From positions 60,672,097-60,736,096 of the forward strand of contig NC_073746.1 in NCBI RefSeq assembly GCF_029784135.1: a DNA stretch of 64,000 bases. The letters are read 5' to 3'. Below, in pieces: positions 43,840 through 56,144 of the stretch. Numbering within the stretch: the first letter of the stretch is position 1; each line of letters begins with the position of its first letter. The DNA comes from Toxorhynchites rutilus septentrionalis (taxonomy: Eukaryota > Arthropoda > Insecta > Diptera > Culicidae). The notes beneath the pieces were generated by a model. That model did no database searches and was not told the DNA's origin. It saw only the letters and a program-made list of their open reading frames with translations. The position numbers and the translations under genes were made by a program.

Positions 43840-44345
43840 AATATGTATAATATTTTTATGCGACCCCCTCTCCATCCCAGAGGAGGAAGGGAAGTTAAAC
43901 CATCATAGAAACATTTCTCGTACCCAAAAACCCTCGCATGCCAAATTTGGCTCCATTTGCTTGATTAGTTCCCCTCTTAGAGAGGAGGGAGGAGTGTCGA
44001 ACCACCATAGAAATATTGAATGTCCGCTACCGAATTTGGTTCCATTTGCTTGATAGTTTTCGAGTTAAGTAGAAATTTTAGTTTCATTTGTTTGATTGCT
44101 CCAACCCCCTCTTAGAAAGAGTGGAGTTGTATCAAACCATCATAAAAACCATTATTGCCCCTCAAAAAATCCACATGCCAAATTGGTTCCATTTGCATGA
44201 TTAATTCTCGAGTTATGCAGAAATTTGTGTTTCATTTGTATGGCAAGGCAAGAGGGGGCTTAGAGATCGGGGAGGGGTCTCAAACTACCATAAGAACCTT
44301 CTCAGGCCCCAAAAACCCCTACATACAAATTTTCACGCCGATCGG
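43840..44345 (-). mobile_element. Helitron internal fragment
   Basis: The minus strand repeats the internal units of the Helitron at 54788-55598: CCATACAAATGAAACACAAATTT, ACTCGAGAATTAATCA, a GGTTTGATA/GGTTCGACACTCC block and C-rich CCCCTCTCTAAG-type tracts. About three units remain. Neither the TC...start nor the CTAG end is present. Confidence 0.65.
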
Positions 44346-44480
44346 TTGAGTTCGGACATTATTTTAGAATGCCATGAAATTTTTTAAAATAACCTTTTGT
44401 TGGCCTTGAAAAGGGCCGATGGGTCAGAAGCGGTTGAAGATGGGTGATTCGTGATTCATTCTTGTTCTCGCGAGAACATT
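44345..44480 (-). repeat. Repeat with histone-type hairpin
   Basis: It matches 19115-19255 (ATTATTTTAGAATGCC, TTGAAAAGGGCCGATGG, GATTCATTCTTGTTCTC). The minus strand reads GGCCCTTTTCAAGGCC at 44403-44418, a perfect self-complementary stem of the histone 3' type. Confidence 0.5.
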
Positions 44481-45270
44481 ACACGAGATGTGTGTCCTTA
44501 TTGCGCGCACAATATGCATCACGAATATTTTCCTCGTGCTAAACACGGTGCGGCTCGAGGCGATTTCATATTTGTGTTTTTCATGTTTGCTTCTTTATTT
44601 GCATATATTATTCTGGAGTGATTTTCATACTACTTAGTTCAGCCTGCAAAGAGGTATTAACTCCTACCTTAACGCTCTCGTATTTGAAATTTTATACTTA
44701 CACCCCAGTACAGATGCAGAATCGATCTAGAGCTATCTAGAGCTCGATAGTTACAAATACTGTCATCGTCAAAGTTGTTAGTTGCGCTAGAGTCACTTCG
44801 CTCGGCTCGATCGGGTGCTGTTCGTTGTTATGTTGCTGCTACATTCATCTCGCTCTCACACGTGTATTGTAGACAAATGGAGGTTTCAATTTATATCGTC
44901 CTGACATGTCAGAACACGTTTTGCGCACGCGCGATCAGTCACCATGAAAGAAAAACGGTTTTGTTGCTCTAACTTTTATATTTCAACTAACGGCCCAGTA
45001 CCATGTTTTCATAGGTTTTCCGCGAAGTCAATGGAATAGCTCTCGCAACATTTTTTTTCTTTTCTTTAATGTTCTTTTTTACTCCAAATGTCTCTGTCTC
45101 ATTTCTTCTACTCTTTTTCTGCGTTCAATTTTTGCTCTTTCAACCTTGATTCTTACTTTCAACTGTACTCTTCATTTTTTACTCTCTACTCTATGCATAT
45201 TACTCTCTTCTCTTTATTTTCTACTCTCTACTGTCTTCATTTTCCACTCTCTGCGTTTTACTCTTTATTT
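44480..45270. other. Intronic DNA with an ACGTC-family scrap
   Basis: 44640-44725 (minus) shows GAGGTATTAACTCCTACCTTAACGCTCTCG and TACACCCCAGTA in parts, matching the family body at 34810-34880. A T/C-rich stretch leads into the array at 45273. Confidence 0.4.
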
Positions 45271-45272
45271 CT

Positions 45273-45490
45273 ACTCTCTACTTTCTACTTTCTACTCTCT
45301 ACGCTCTACTCTCTACTCTCTACTCTCTACTCTCTACTCTCTACTCTCTACTCTCTACTCTCTACTCTCTACTCTCTACTCTCTACTCTCTACTCTCTAC
45401 TCTCTACTCTCTACTCTCTACTCTCTACTCTCTACTTTCTACTCTCTACTCTCTACTCTCTACTCTCTACTCTCTACTCTCTACTCTCAT
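45273..45490. repeat. Tandem array of the 7-mer TACTCTC
   Basis: About 30 copies, impure at the left edge (TACTTTC, TACGCTC). It precedes the dispersed repeat at 45640-45785, as the ACAAACAT array lies beside its relative at 33720-33850. The open frames through it are artefacts of the repeat. Confidence 0.95.
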
Positions 45491-45639
45491 CTCTTATCTC
45501 TCTTCTCTCTCTCTCTCTCGGTTATTTCAAGAAATAGAAAAACACTTTGTTCTACAAAGTTGACTTACATAACTGGAACTACGACATTGTCGAACTATGT
45601 TTACCTCTATATATAATCATCGATAAAAAAGTTAGATTT

Positions 45640-46060
45640 ATTTTTTCATCGAAAATGTTGGTCACCCTATTTTTGACAACATGAAATTGAGCACTCTATC
45701 ATATGTAACAACTTTGTCGAAGACAGTATTTGTCTAAAGAATAACTGTTGAGCTCTGGATGCCAATTTCCATTTAAATTCATTTCCTGGACCGTTTTGCT
45801 TTGTGTGTGATATTCAATCTTCCATTCTTTTTTTGTATTGAACAAAAAAGCAGTGTCTGACATCATAATTGAGAAACATGGCTGTCTGCTAGCTGGAGTG
45901 AGACTGTGATTTGAATAACAATGATCATGGGTTGAATTATCTTAATATTTACTCAGTTCATTCGCGTTCGTTCTATGGACAATATGGATAGAGTTCATTC
46001 GCATCTAACCTTGACAAAGGCCAATTTTGAAATCTAAAATAAATCCTGAGACTTGAGAAA
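45640..46060. repeat. Dispersed repeat and H2B-like scrap
   Basis: 45650-45785 matches 33720-33850 and 31665-31795. 45800-45915 (GTGTGATATTCAATCTTCCATT, TGTCTGCTAGCTGG..GAGACTG) is a diverged copy of the H2B-like relic flank at 20230-20360. A weak hairpin-like GACTTGAGAAAGACC is at 46051-46065. Confidence 0.4.
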
Positions 46061-46069
46061 GACCATTTG

Positions 46070-48300
46070 CAAAAACTCGCAGCCATCTGGTCACTGAATG
46101 ACTGAATGACTGAAAAATTGTGAATGTTGTGAAATTGCGAATTGCTATTGAGTATAAATACTCAATAAAATGAGAATGGGAGAATATTGTACATAGAACG
46201 AACGCTACATTTGTTGTTCGTATTTCTTAAAAATATGTCCTGTTTTCTGATGTGGCACCATTACTGAAAGACGTAGTTTTATGGCAATAAAAATAGGTAA
46301 TGATTGGTTGGATTTCCGTTATTGTTACACAAAATAGTTTGAAATAAAGTAACACCGGATGGGCCAACCAGAAGAGTCCGCCGGGCCGTATATTGAGTAT
46401 TGATGTTTTAAACCGAAGGACAAAATAAATCTATCACACTCTTGCACTTGTCCATTGAACTAAATAGATTCGTATCGCTTCCACACGGAACCATGTGGAT
46501 TCAACTCGTCCAACAATCTCCCACATTGTGAATGCGCATTCGGTCATCTCGTTCGCAAATCCACTGCAGCATCATCCCACAACTGAATCAAGAGTAAGAT
46601 ATATGGACTCCAAAACATGTACTACATATGGTCTACAAACGCCAACCTTTCCATGTCACCACGTAAATCAAGCCCGCTGCTGATTTATCGGTCCAATTTG
46701 TTGTCGAAAATTAATTTGTTAATTAAATTAATCAACACGCTCGTGAAGAGAAGAGGCAACAAAAACTGACAAAGGTAGCTCGAACTGCACACGCCCCAGG
46801 TTCGGCGATCGGGCAAAGTTTGTGCCCTCCGGGCCAATCGGGCACGGGAATAATCTCCGCGCGGTAATCTTCAAGCCACGGGCGGGAGACGTTGATCACT
46901 TGAATTTCAAATTACGAACCTCCCTTTTGCTCCACCGAGCCCCAGCTACACTTAAACACAAAATTGCTGTTGTGTTTGCGAACCAACTCGACCCAGAGAT
47001 GCGATGGGTCAGAAGAGGCCAACTCGTGATATGTCGTTGCAAAAGAACACACACACATACATACACAAAAAAAAACAGAACAAAGAGTCCAAAGAAATCC
47101 CGAATTTTATCCTCTTGGTCTGCATAGCCACAGTGCCACAGAGAACCCAAAAAAACACGTACAAGGCAAGACCGTGTCTTTGTGACTGAACGTGGTTTAT
47201 AGCCCAATTGTTATCAAAATCTAGCACCGAGTACAAGTTCATGTTGGAATCACACCGGGGTGACTCAAAAGATGCAAATCGATGTGCAGGCACACAAACG
47301 TGTAGATGAAGTGGAGTCCCTCCAAACAACCAATTCGGCAAACCATTTAAAAACTGACAACTTTTCCATTCCGTAATAAACACACGCTCAATGATGGAAA
47401 AACGTGCAGTATCAGTGCGCGGCTATTACACAGCTTTAGTCAAATTGATAACAGCGCCAAGCTCGAATGCTTTAGGATTATTGCCAGCTAGTGGGGTGAT
47501 AGTGAAACTGTGACTTGCAGTACTAACTGCCGGCTGGATTGATGGGGCCGATGACTTGCCGGCCACCAGGTCTTAATTGTCCTTGAATTATGTCATTTAC
47601 TTCTTGGAATATTAGCATTCTGCCCCAGCCATGAATGTTCCGAGTTCATGGAAAATTCCAGTGGTTGAGAATAGATTAGTTGAAAGACGAAGAGTTGAAA
47701 GTAAATAAAATAGACGCGAAGAAAGCTCCTGTATTGTAGTGTAACTATGACTGTCGTTTTTCAAATAACTTTGTTTATATTATATGCTATTTAAAAATTT
47801 ATTGCGTTGTATCATTTCGAAATACACTTTTCAGACTACTCAGAATAGCCAAATTCTGTTTCCGCTATCCCTAACAATTATAAGTTTGTTTGCTTCAGAA
47901 TAAAATCTCAAAATATGCACCAATCAAGTTGAGTGCAGAGCTTCCTTGGATTTGCGATTTTAAATCAAGTCGCACTTCACCCTGCGAGCAGCTAACAACC
48001 ACAAACAATGGTTTTTCTCGACGCGGAGTCTGAGATTGAAATCGCTTCGAATAGTGTATTGTGAATGAAATATTTTCCACCGCAGTGTAATGTTTTTTTT
48101 TTTATTTGACGATGACGTATTTTTTATTTGTTCCTCGTTTGACTTTTCGTCGTTAGACATGTTGATTCTGTTTTGTCCCAATCTCCTGGGTTTAATTTGG
48201 TTCTCAGTTGGCCTGAAATTCATGAAATTATTTGTGACATATTGGATCATAAAAAAATTTATATGAAAAATGAAGAAATATTTTTACATAGAATATTTTT
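46070..48300. other. Mostly unique intronic DNA
   Basis: 46.8-47.6 kb is GC-richer than its flanks (for example CCCTCCGGGCCAATCGGGC at 46823-46841). Open frames of 60-125 codons (46822-47127, 47009-47383) overlap on both strands and show no known domain. Nothing else was recognised. Confidence 0.3.
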
Positions 48301-48309
48301 AGTAAGCAC

Positions 48310-48960
48310 TGGATTCTTAAATGGAAATGGACCCACTTTTCATTGCCAGTAACGATTCGATGCAAAAAAACATTTTTTTTATGCCGTTGGAGCAGTTGTT
48401 CGCACGTGAAAAATGGCGTTTGACGTCTCGTGGCTTCAATTCATACGCACCCAATGTCCTATCTTTCAGATCACTCCCATTGTTGTTCAACGATCTCGGA
48501 TATGGTTCTTCTTCTTCTTTGTTTTTAAGAGGCTTTAAACTTTGCAGTTCATTCGCCTCTAAAAATATGGTTTGCTGAGCTACTCCAAGTGTATGTGCAA
48601 GTTCTTGTTGCGTTTGTGATGGATCTTGTTCGAGTAAAGCCTTCAATTCTCCATCTTCAAGCTTTTTTGGCGGCCCAGAACGTTATTCGTCTTCCAAGAC
48701 AAACTTACCACTTTTTAACCGTGCAAACCACGTCTGACACATTCGCTCAGTTGGAGTATGGTCACCATAAACTTCCACCAAAATGCGATGACTTTTCGCA
48801 GCTTTTTTCTTCATATTGAAGTAATGAAGTAACACTCCCCGCAAATAACACTTTCGTCGGAGCGAAATTCGACATATTCGAAGTGACAAAAAAAACTATG
48901 TTGTTTATGCTTCAACTTTTTGACATGTAATGAAAAAGACACGCAATGACAGTAGTTTTC
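48310..48960 (-). pseudogene. Mariner transposase relic, N-terminal half
   Basis: The minus strand shows a mariner N-terminus of a different subfamily from the 22.5-kb element: FEYVEFRSDE, GVLLHYFNMKKKAAKSHRIL, VEVYGDHTPTERMCQTWFARLKSG (48890-48685), then KALLEQDPSQTQQELAHTLGVAQQTI (48650-48570), YELKPRDVKRHF (about 48435) and finally IVTGNEKWVHF near 48350-48318, where the first catalytic Asp (GDEKW in active enzymes) is Asn. The frame changes at least twice and the element stops there; the catalytic half with the other two Asp residues is missing. No terminal repeats were identified. Confidence 0.75.
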
Positions 48961-49070
48961 CAACGAATGTCTGGAAATTTGATTCACTGGAATAATAATC
49001 AAGTTACGCCATCTGTTGTAAAACCGAATAAATTTACCGGTACATTTTGTGTATTGGCTAAAAAAATTAC

Positions 49071-49215
49071 CTGTGCAAAGTTTCAGCTCAATCGGACATG
49101 ATTTAGAGGTGCCTCAAAGCGCTCAAAGCTTTGATTTTTTGAACCTCAAAAATCTTCCAAGGTGAGGGTTAAATAACACCCCTCCCACCCAGATATGAAT
49201 TTCATGTGGGAAAAT
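49071..49215 (+). repeat. Single-arm copy of the foldback family
   Basis: TTTCAGCTCAATCGGACATGA, CAAAGCGCTCAAAGCTTTGA and TTTTTTGAACCTCAAAAATC follow the same order as 15770-15840 of the nested palindrome, continuing into CCCCTCCCACCCAGATATG. Confidence 0.6.
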
Positions 49216-49800
49216 CAAGGCAACCCTAATGTAATTTGCGAAGTAATTTGGATAGTGCGAAGCGATAGAAATAACTTCCCGAGCAATGTTAGTGAAAAAG
49301 AAATCAAAGAACAAAAATAATTTTTACAAAGAGAATCATTTGACTCAAGAATTTAATCAAAATACAACTAGATGAACATACTAGCGAGAGTTAGCTGGTA
49401 CTTTGTAAGACGCTCAATGTAAAATGGTTGATAAGGATTTGGAAGTAAAAATATGTTTAATGCTCTGGAGAAGTCTTAGCCGAAATATGACGTGGAACGT
49501 CATCAAATTCACCGAACGATAGCGGAAGAAATTTTACACTGCGTTGACAACAACGGTTGTTGTTGAGATACTATGACTTAACAGGGACACGATTGAGGAA
49601 GGTGAATGGAAAACCGGGAGTGAAGATGTATCTGCCTTTCCTGTGAACAATAATATTTCGCCATAAGCAAGGCATGCAGGACTGATTAACTAGATCACTA
49701 GAAATCACTACATGCTGCCCCCTTGAACAATTTTTTTTAAATTTCTTGAAAAAATAATGGAAAAAAAATAAATTAAATTTTTCACTTCATCTTTTACCAA
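49216..49800. other. AT-rich intronic DNA
   Basis: Nothing recognised. Confidence 0.35.
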
Positions 49801-49804
49801 AAAC

Positions 49805-50105
49805 TGGAGGAATGTCCACGTGATCAACAGGTGGAGGTGTATAATCAATGCCCGCGCTTATCCACAAAGGGGGAGGGGGTACATTTTATGTCCACGTGGT
49901 TTGTGGATACCCCTAATTGATTACATTGAATAAAAGCATCCATTTTTCAATTGTTATACACATATTTCATTTTTATTAATAGAAAATTTGACGATTAACA
50001 AATGAAGGGGTTAAGGGGTTATGCGTAGGGGTAGGGGTTATAAAAATGTCCACGCTTGTCCACGTAGAGGGGGAAGGGGGTATGGACTTTGTCCACGTGG
50101 ACACG
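49805..50105. repeat. TGTCCACGTGGACA repeat, two adjacent copies
   Basis: Copy 1 at 49810-49915 and copy 2 at 50045-50103 share TGTCCACG..TTATCCAC/TTGTCCACG, a G-rich tract (GGGGGAGGGGG) and TGTCCACGTGG. The perfect 14-bp palindrome TGTCCACGTGGACA occurs at 50090-50103. A third copy is at 52100-52216. Confidence 0.6.
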
Positions 50106-50109
50106 AATA

Positions 50110-52095
50110 ACAAATACTTTTACAAATATAGTCACCGATACATTCTAAATCAAATAAAAACTGTTCCTTATTCAAGCCCTTAAAAACATTCCGCCAAACT
50201 TGAGTACTCCGTATTTATCAATAAACGAATTGAGCTGCCTGAGAGTGCTTCATATAGTTTTATTAATATCATTCTTCTTCATTGAAATACATATTCTGAA
50301 AATAACTCACGTAAACTGTGAACGACCGAGCTATTTCCTATGATCCTATGACTTTCATAGATAGAGGTTATGCTTAAACGTTCATAGCCCAAAACTAAAA
50401 AAATTAAACAATTCCATTATGATTGAGTTTTCATGCTATCACGCATACGGCTTTTTTCATCAAATATGATTTTATATAGATTTTGTTCTATCTCGAGAAC
50501 ATAGTTCTCCCGTATAGTTTTTCGTGTAAAATCAATTTTTTTTGTATTTATTTTTTCGAAAAGTTGCAATTTTTCGAGGTGTTAGAATTTAGTCGATTTC
50601 TAGGAATTAATATTTACATTTGCGTAAAATGATCCATGCACCACTAGTCGTCAAACTTTAATCAATTGACCCAGTATTTTAATATTTATTTTTCTGAAAA
50701 TTTCGCACAGATTGCAGTTGTAAAACGTTTAATTTGATGAATTGAGGTACCTTTTAGAGGTGGAAAAAACTTTAAAAAATTTCATTTTCAAGGGTTTTTA
50801 TTAATTTTCTGCCAAAAATATATAATAAACTTGTTTGTTTCTATCAACAAAGTGAAGCTCTTTCCCGCAAAATTTTCTCATCTTTCAAATGAATGCAATT
50901 AAATCGTTCTAAGTAGCGTATTTTTTAATTTGGGTCAATTTAAGGCAAAAAAATAGGTCGCAAGAAATGTTCAATAATTCTTTCATAATTGAGATTTGAG
51001 CTAGATTTCATAGTTGGGAATGAATGAATCGTAAGTTGTCTGATGTCAATTTTCCCCGCGAGCACTTTGAAAGTCATCTAGCCACTCGAAGCAGAATGTT
51101 CGATAAGGACCCTTAGAAAATTATCCGAACTATGGCGGAAAAGGTTTCGTATTGCGCTACCTACTAAAGGTGAATCGGAAATACAGAGTGAATATGAATC
51201 GGCATTTGCAATGATCGATCATATACCACAGGGGACAAAGAACTTCACTCAACAAAAAAACATAGAGGAGTGGAATGCGACATCGTAAAGTTTGGGTGAT
51301 TTTTGGAACGCTGTAACTCTGTCATGAAATAAAGCAATGACTTTATATTGTATAGAACATTTTCATACCTTCACAACTGCGACTCTGCGATCGTTATATC
51401 ATGAAATATTCATAATCCAAAGAGAAAGGATAACTTTTCATTCGATCAAGAATATCTCTGTAGTAAAATGTTCGAATTAATCAAATTATTTGCATTGTTA
51501 CTGGCGAAGATGTTCATGGATTTCCAGATAGAATAAACACTCTGCTAAAATAAAGCTGTGAACGTAAATTCACTTTCTTGTATCAAATATGTAGGGCCTG
51601 ATCACGAACGTCACTACACGGTGAAAACGAAATGAATTGTATGCAATTTGTATTTTATGTGATATCAACACATTTTTTGCAAATGTTTTTAAAAAACGGG
51701 TACTAAAATTGTATTTAAAGATGATTTTAATTTCATTTATTTTTATTCGACTGGCGTTTGCAATCATAATTAGTAAACTCAAGATCAATCTTTGAAGTTG
51801 TGAAGTTTATATTCAGATGCGGATTGTTCCTCACCTGCTCAACTGTACATTGCGTGTTTCCGTGTTGGCAAACCAGATAACCTTTATATCTTCGCTGATG
51901 ATGATGAAAAAATATTGTATACTCACAAGTATTTCAAAATTACTTGTTGATCATTTCTCTACCATACAAAAACAATTGGCTCAGCAAAGCAGGTACAGCA
52001 GGGTACGGCTAGTAAAATTTGAAATAGAATAAACTCAAATGGAGTTAAAATGGAATTAAGGCGCAATTCAGTTATTTCCCCAATTGTTTTGATTA
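50110..52095. other. AT-rich intronic DNA
   Basis: No gene was recognised. GGTACAGCAGGGTACGGCTAGT at 51991-52012 looks like a Helitron 3' end (CTAG before T), but no start was found. Confidence 0.3.
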
Positions 52096-52099
52096 AAAA

Positions 52100-52216
52100 A
52101 GGAAAAATGTCCACGTGGACAAAGGGGGGTAGGAATATGAAAATGTCCACGCTTGTCCACGGAGTAGGAGGGGGGAATCTAAAATCATGCTTTTTCTGTC
52201 CACGTGGTATGTGGAC
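52100..52216. repeat. TGTCCACGTGGACA repeat, third copy
   Basis: The perfect palindrome TGTCCACGTGGACA is at 52108-52121, followed by a GGGGGG tract, AAAATGTCCACGCTTGTCCACGG and, after another G-rich tract, TGTCCACGTGG..TGTGGAC. Confidence 0.65.
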
Positions 52217-54785
52217 AGCCCCTTATAAACGGTTAACGAACAGCTTGGAAATATAGTTGATGAACGATTAATTTGAAAAATCAGACATCACTAATACCAT
52301 TGTCAACTCAGCAGTTTTAGGAATGCTTCCCAAGTTGAGGTCTGTGAATCGTAACAGTTGTTCAACCCCTTGACATACATACAAAGAATACTATTCGTTT
52401 GTCGATACCGGTATCACCGTATGGCCCCTCGACAATCCCTATGAACCATCAGGGACCTTTTCTAAAAATTATTCCCTAGATTTGTTACTGCTGTACCCAG
52501 CTCCGACTCCCTCCTAACGAAAAAACCCATAGGGACCGACGCGAACTAGAGAGAAACTTCAATACCGACTGACAATATCGACAATACAGATACCGACATG
52601 TGGCGTTGTTGAATAACCTGAAACATATAACGAGAAAAGTTCTTACCGTTTCGGAGACGTTACATTCTACAATCTTATTGAATTCTAAGTTCATTTGCCT
52701 GATTGGTTGATTGGTCACTAGAGTCATATTTGTTGTCCGAATTTTCAAACAGGTGATCACAATTCTTATCACATCACTAGTTACAGTGCTCACCGTTGTT
52801 TAATTCCCGCTCAATCTCATGCAAGCAGCAATGAGATGTGCACTTAGTGCATTTTAGTTGGTTCAGGTTGATCACACCAACTTCAAATGAGCAACTACGA
52901 ATCGTGTAGTCTATAATCAAAGTACTTCGAATGTCACACTCTATCAATGTGTTACATTATGTTTAAAGCGGAGAAAAAATAATAAAACACGGTAAATGGA
53001 ATGAGGTTGATTGTTACACGAAAGAAATTTGATTTATGCTCATGTTTGTAAAAAAAACCCAACAGTTTTGTTTTCACTCTGGATGCTGCTGAGAATCCAT
53101 AAAACTCGTAATAATATTTCCAATGTAGCCGATAAGAATAATCAACCGCATGCGCTAGGCCACAGCGGCAGTACATTATGCCCCCCTCAGAGCTCAACTA
53201 TCTAAAACCAGTGCCTCATTTGGCGGCATATTTTCAAAACAACAAACCATCTGACTTCATCAAATCGCACATTGCCTTTTGACCTTCCCGATTTCGAATT
53301 AAACGAGTCGCATTAACAAGGTGATCGTGATGTGACGGCACACATAGCCACACACACACACACACGGATCACGTTGGCTGAACGGCTGTCTGTGTATGCT
53401 GATGTGCTGATGTTCCCAGCCTCTCTGCTGCCAAGCAGTCTCTGAACAAAGCAACACTTACGCAGATCACTTTTCATGTGGACCGATTGCAGAGCAAGCA
53501 ACTGATGATGTTGACACATCATACTGCTGAAGGTTTTTATGTTGTTACTCTACGTGATGATTATCGGCTATGGCTGCTACCGCTGGGTTACGATTCTTCA
53601 AAAGTACGATCCAAACGCACACTCCTATGGCCGGATCTTCTCCTCGGGGCACTTGATATCTCAGTGCTTGCTGTTTGTTGCTGTCGCTGTTGTCGTTGAG
53701 TCGTTATCCAAAGCGCGAGTGGTATAGTTCGCACATTAACACACAACCCCCACTAGGTCAGATCAACAACGGCCGTAGACTTCAGATGATTCCAATTGTG
53801 AACTTTCTTCTTTGCTACTTGCGTCATTCCCACAGGGGATAATGTTACACACTCTCCGTTTGCTCTCACAGCACAACACCCCTGCGCATATATCCACACT
53901 TCACCTCAGTGACCGGAAGTGTTTTTTTTCTTCTTCTATGGTTGTGTTTTTTTTCTGAGCGCACAAACTTTACTCCCGAGGATGGATCAGTTAGAACACC
54001 GCACGTATCCGCGCACTAGTTCCCTGCTAGCTCTGGACACTGGCACTGGCTGGCACTTGCTTGCTTGCTCGAGTAACTACACTGAGTGGCTGCAACAAAA
54101 ATACTAAACAAAAATGTTTCGCTGATTCGCTGGCGGTCGGTCCGCTCGCGCTGCTCCTTGACACAAGACGAGAAGAAGGTGAATTGGAGCGAATCAGAGA
54201 CTGCACACACGAGGTGCTGTAACGGGAGATAAAGGCTTGAAATCCCGAAATAAATAGAACGTGTGTACACAAAATCTGGGCGTCCCCATCGTCGCCACCG
54301 CCGCCGGGTGGTGCGAACCGGGTTGGACGGGCTGTGGCTGTGTGTAGGGATGGCGCCTTGTGGGCTTTTGCTAGTCTGGGATTTCACTTGGGTTGGATAC
54401 TTTGTACTGTCCACCCATGCTGCTCCCCGTGAAAATGTAACATTGTGAGACAGAAAATGTGTTCGTTTGTTTTGTGCTGAGTTCCTCGGGGTGGTCAGTT
54501 TTGTATTTTATTTGCAAATAAGAAAGATTGAAAGCATTTAAAATGTAACAAGTCCTGAAATGTTCTGATTTTTCTATGTGCATGGATAATTCATATCATA
54601 CGAAGCAACATATATACAATCTTAATTGTTAATTATTTTCTGGAAATAACCAAGGCAGAAATGTTTAAAAGAATTTTCTTCTTGATCTTCTCAGGTTAAG
54701 AATATATCGTGGATTACAGAAATACTAAAAGGGTTTCTTAGCGACCTTCCCAGGTTGAAAAAATTACCCTTGGTCTCCGCGTTTG
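52217..54785. other. Partly unique, GC-richer intronic DNA
   Basis: 52800-52950 shares GGTTGGTTCAGGT and GAGCAACTACG with 56020-56090. 53.3-54.45 kb is GC-rich with a CA tract (53347-53364). Overlapping frames (for example 54016-54414 minus) carry no known domain. It could be a regulatory or alternative promoter region, but I see no supporting motif. Confidence 0.3.
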
Positions 54786-54787
54786 AA

Positions 54788-55598
54788 TCTATATACATAT
54801 AAAAATGGATTTCTGTCTGTCTGTCTATCTGTCTGATTCTTATGGACTAGGAAACTACTGAACCGAGCCATACAAATGAAACACAAATTTCTGCATTACT
54901 CGAGAATTAATCAAGCAAATGAAACCAAATAAGGCATATGGAAGTTTTAGGATGCAATAAATGTTTCTGTGGTGGTTAGACACTCCATCCCCCTCTCTAA
55001 GGGGGGGGGGCTTCCATACAAATGAAACACAAATTTCTACATTACTCGAGAATTAATCAAGCAAATGCAACCAAATTAGGCATATGGAGGTTTTAGGGTG
55101 CAATAAATGTTTCTATGGTGGTTAGACACTCCACCCCCCTCTCTAAGGGGGAGCTGCCATACAAATGAAACACAAATTTCTGGATTACTCGAGAATTAAT
55201 CAAGCAAACCAAACCAAACATGGCATGTGGAGGTTTTAGGATGCAATAAATGTTTCTTCGGTGGTTCGACACTCCTCCCCTCTCTTCTAGGGTAGGCTGT
55301 CATACAAATGAAAAACAAATTTCTGCATAACTCGAAAACTGATCAAGCAAATAAAGCCAAATTTGGCATGTGAAGATTTTAGGGGCCACGAAACGTTTCT
55401 ATAGTGAAGTGGAGAAAAGGGGATTCTCTAAGTGGAGAAAAGGGGAGGGGTCTGTCTTTATTCTATCATATTTTCTGTATCAAACATTTATTGCGATTGC
55501 ACTCATGAATTTGCGCTTAGTAAGAAAACGTGAATGTTTGAAGGAATTGATAACAAAAAACGAATTTTGGGCGAGACGAAGTTTGCCGGGTCCGCTAG
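54788..55598 (+). mobile_element. Non-autonomous Helitron with both ends
   Basis: It starts TCTATATACATATAAAAATG, continues TTTCTGTCTGTCTGTC, and ends GCCGGGTCCGCTAG, with the rule-conforming insertion between A (54787) and T (55599), no TIR and no target duplication. An imperfect hairpin (GGGCGAGAC / GTTTGCC) precedes CTAG. The body is about 3.5 tandem units of ~144 bp starting near 54868, 55014, 55157 and 55300 (CCATACAAATGAAACACAAA). There is no Rep/helicase frame, so it would rely on proteins from a complete Helitron. An inverted internal fragment is at 43840-44345. Confidence 0.85.
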
Positions 55599-55739
55599 TA
55601 AACATACATAAATCGAGAGTTTTTATGACCTTCTCAGGCCAGGAAAAATATTTATGTACTACGTCGAATAACGAAATGCATGACCGGTCCGATAAGAATG
55701 TATATTTTCTTCAAATCCCATTTCGCCGAATAGTTGAAA

Positions 55740-56140
55740 GTTCACGTTTTTAGGATCACATCACTTACCGCAGTGAATCCTGATTTTTCTTAACCATTCC
55801 CACTAACAACTATCCCTTCCATGATAAACGCTGGGGAACCACGCTTTAGAGGCGACCCATCTGGCCTTCGGGTGGCGAATGTCATACTAACATTCCTTCC
55901 CTTCCCCTGGGGACTATAAGGACGTGGCCGGCGTTGTTATTTAAAGTAATTTAAAGCTCGAATCACCGAAAATTGCACAACGAGAATGATTTACTAGTCC
56001 CAAGCGCCATTCTGTGTGTTCTTTGTGCCATTTGGTTGGTTCAGGTCAATCACGGAGAGCAACTACGCATTGTACAGTCTACCCAAGCTCAAGCTCAAGC
56101 TCAAGCTCCTGGAAATAACCAAGGCAGAAAGTGAGAAGTT
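55740..56140. repeat. Dispersed repeat fragments and an AGCTCA tract
   Basis: 55805-55945 (CCATGATAAACGCTGGG, CATTCCTTCCCTTCCCCTGG) has the look of an abundant mosquito repeat, though I cannot name it. 56020-56090 matches 52850-52920. AAGCTC is repeated five times at 56087-56108. CTGGAAATAACCAAGGCAGAA at 56109-56129 also occurs at 54639-54659. Confidence 0.35.
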
Positions 56141-56144
56141 ATTA

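Noticed and set aside
45088..45616. 149- and 156-codon frames rich in STLYSLL
   Set aside because: They are products of the TACTCTC array and its T/C-rich flank, not a protein.
51991..52012. Second Helitron 3' end (GGTACGGCTAGT)
   Set aside because: Only the CTAG-T ending fits; no TC start, no hairpin of the usual form and no shared body were found.
54016..54414. 132-codon minus-strand frame rich in Ser/Arg/Gln as a gene
   Set aside because: It lies in GC-richer DNA where chance frames are longer, overlaps other frames on both strands and has no recognisable domain.
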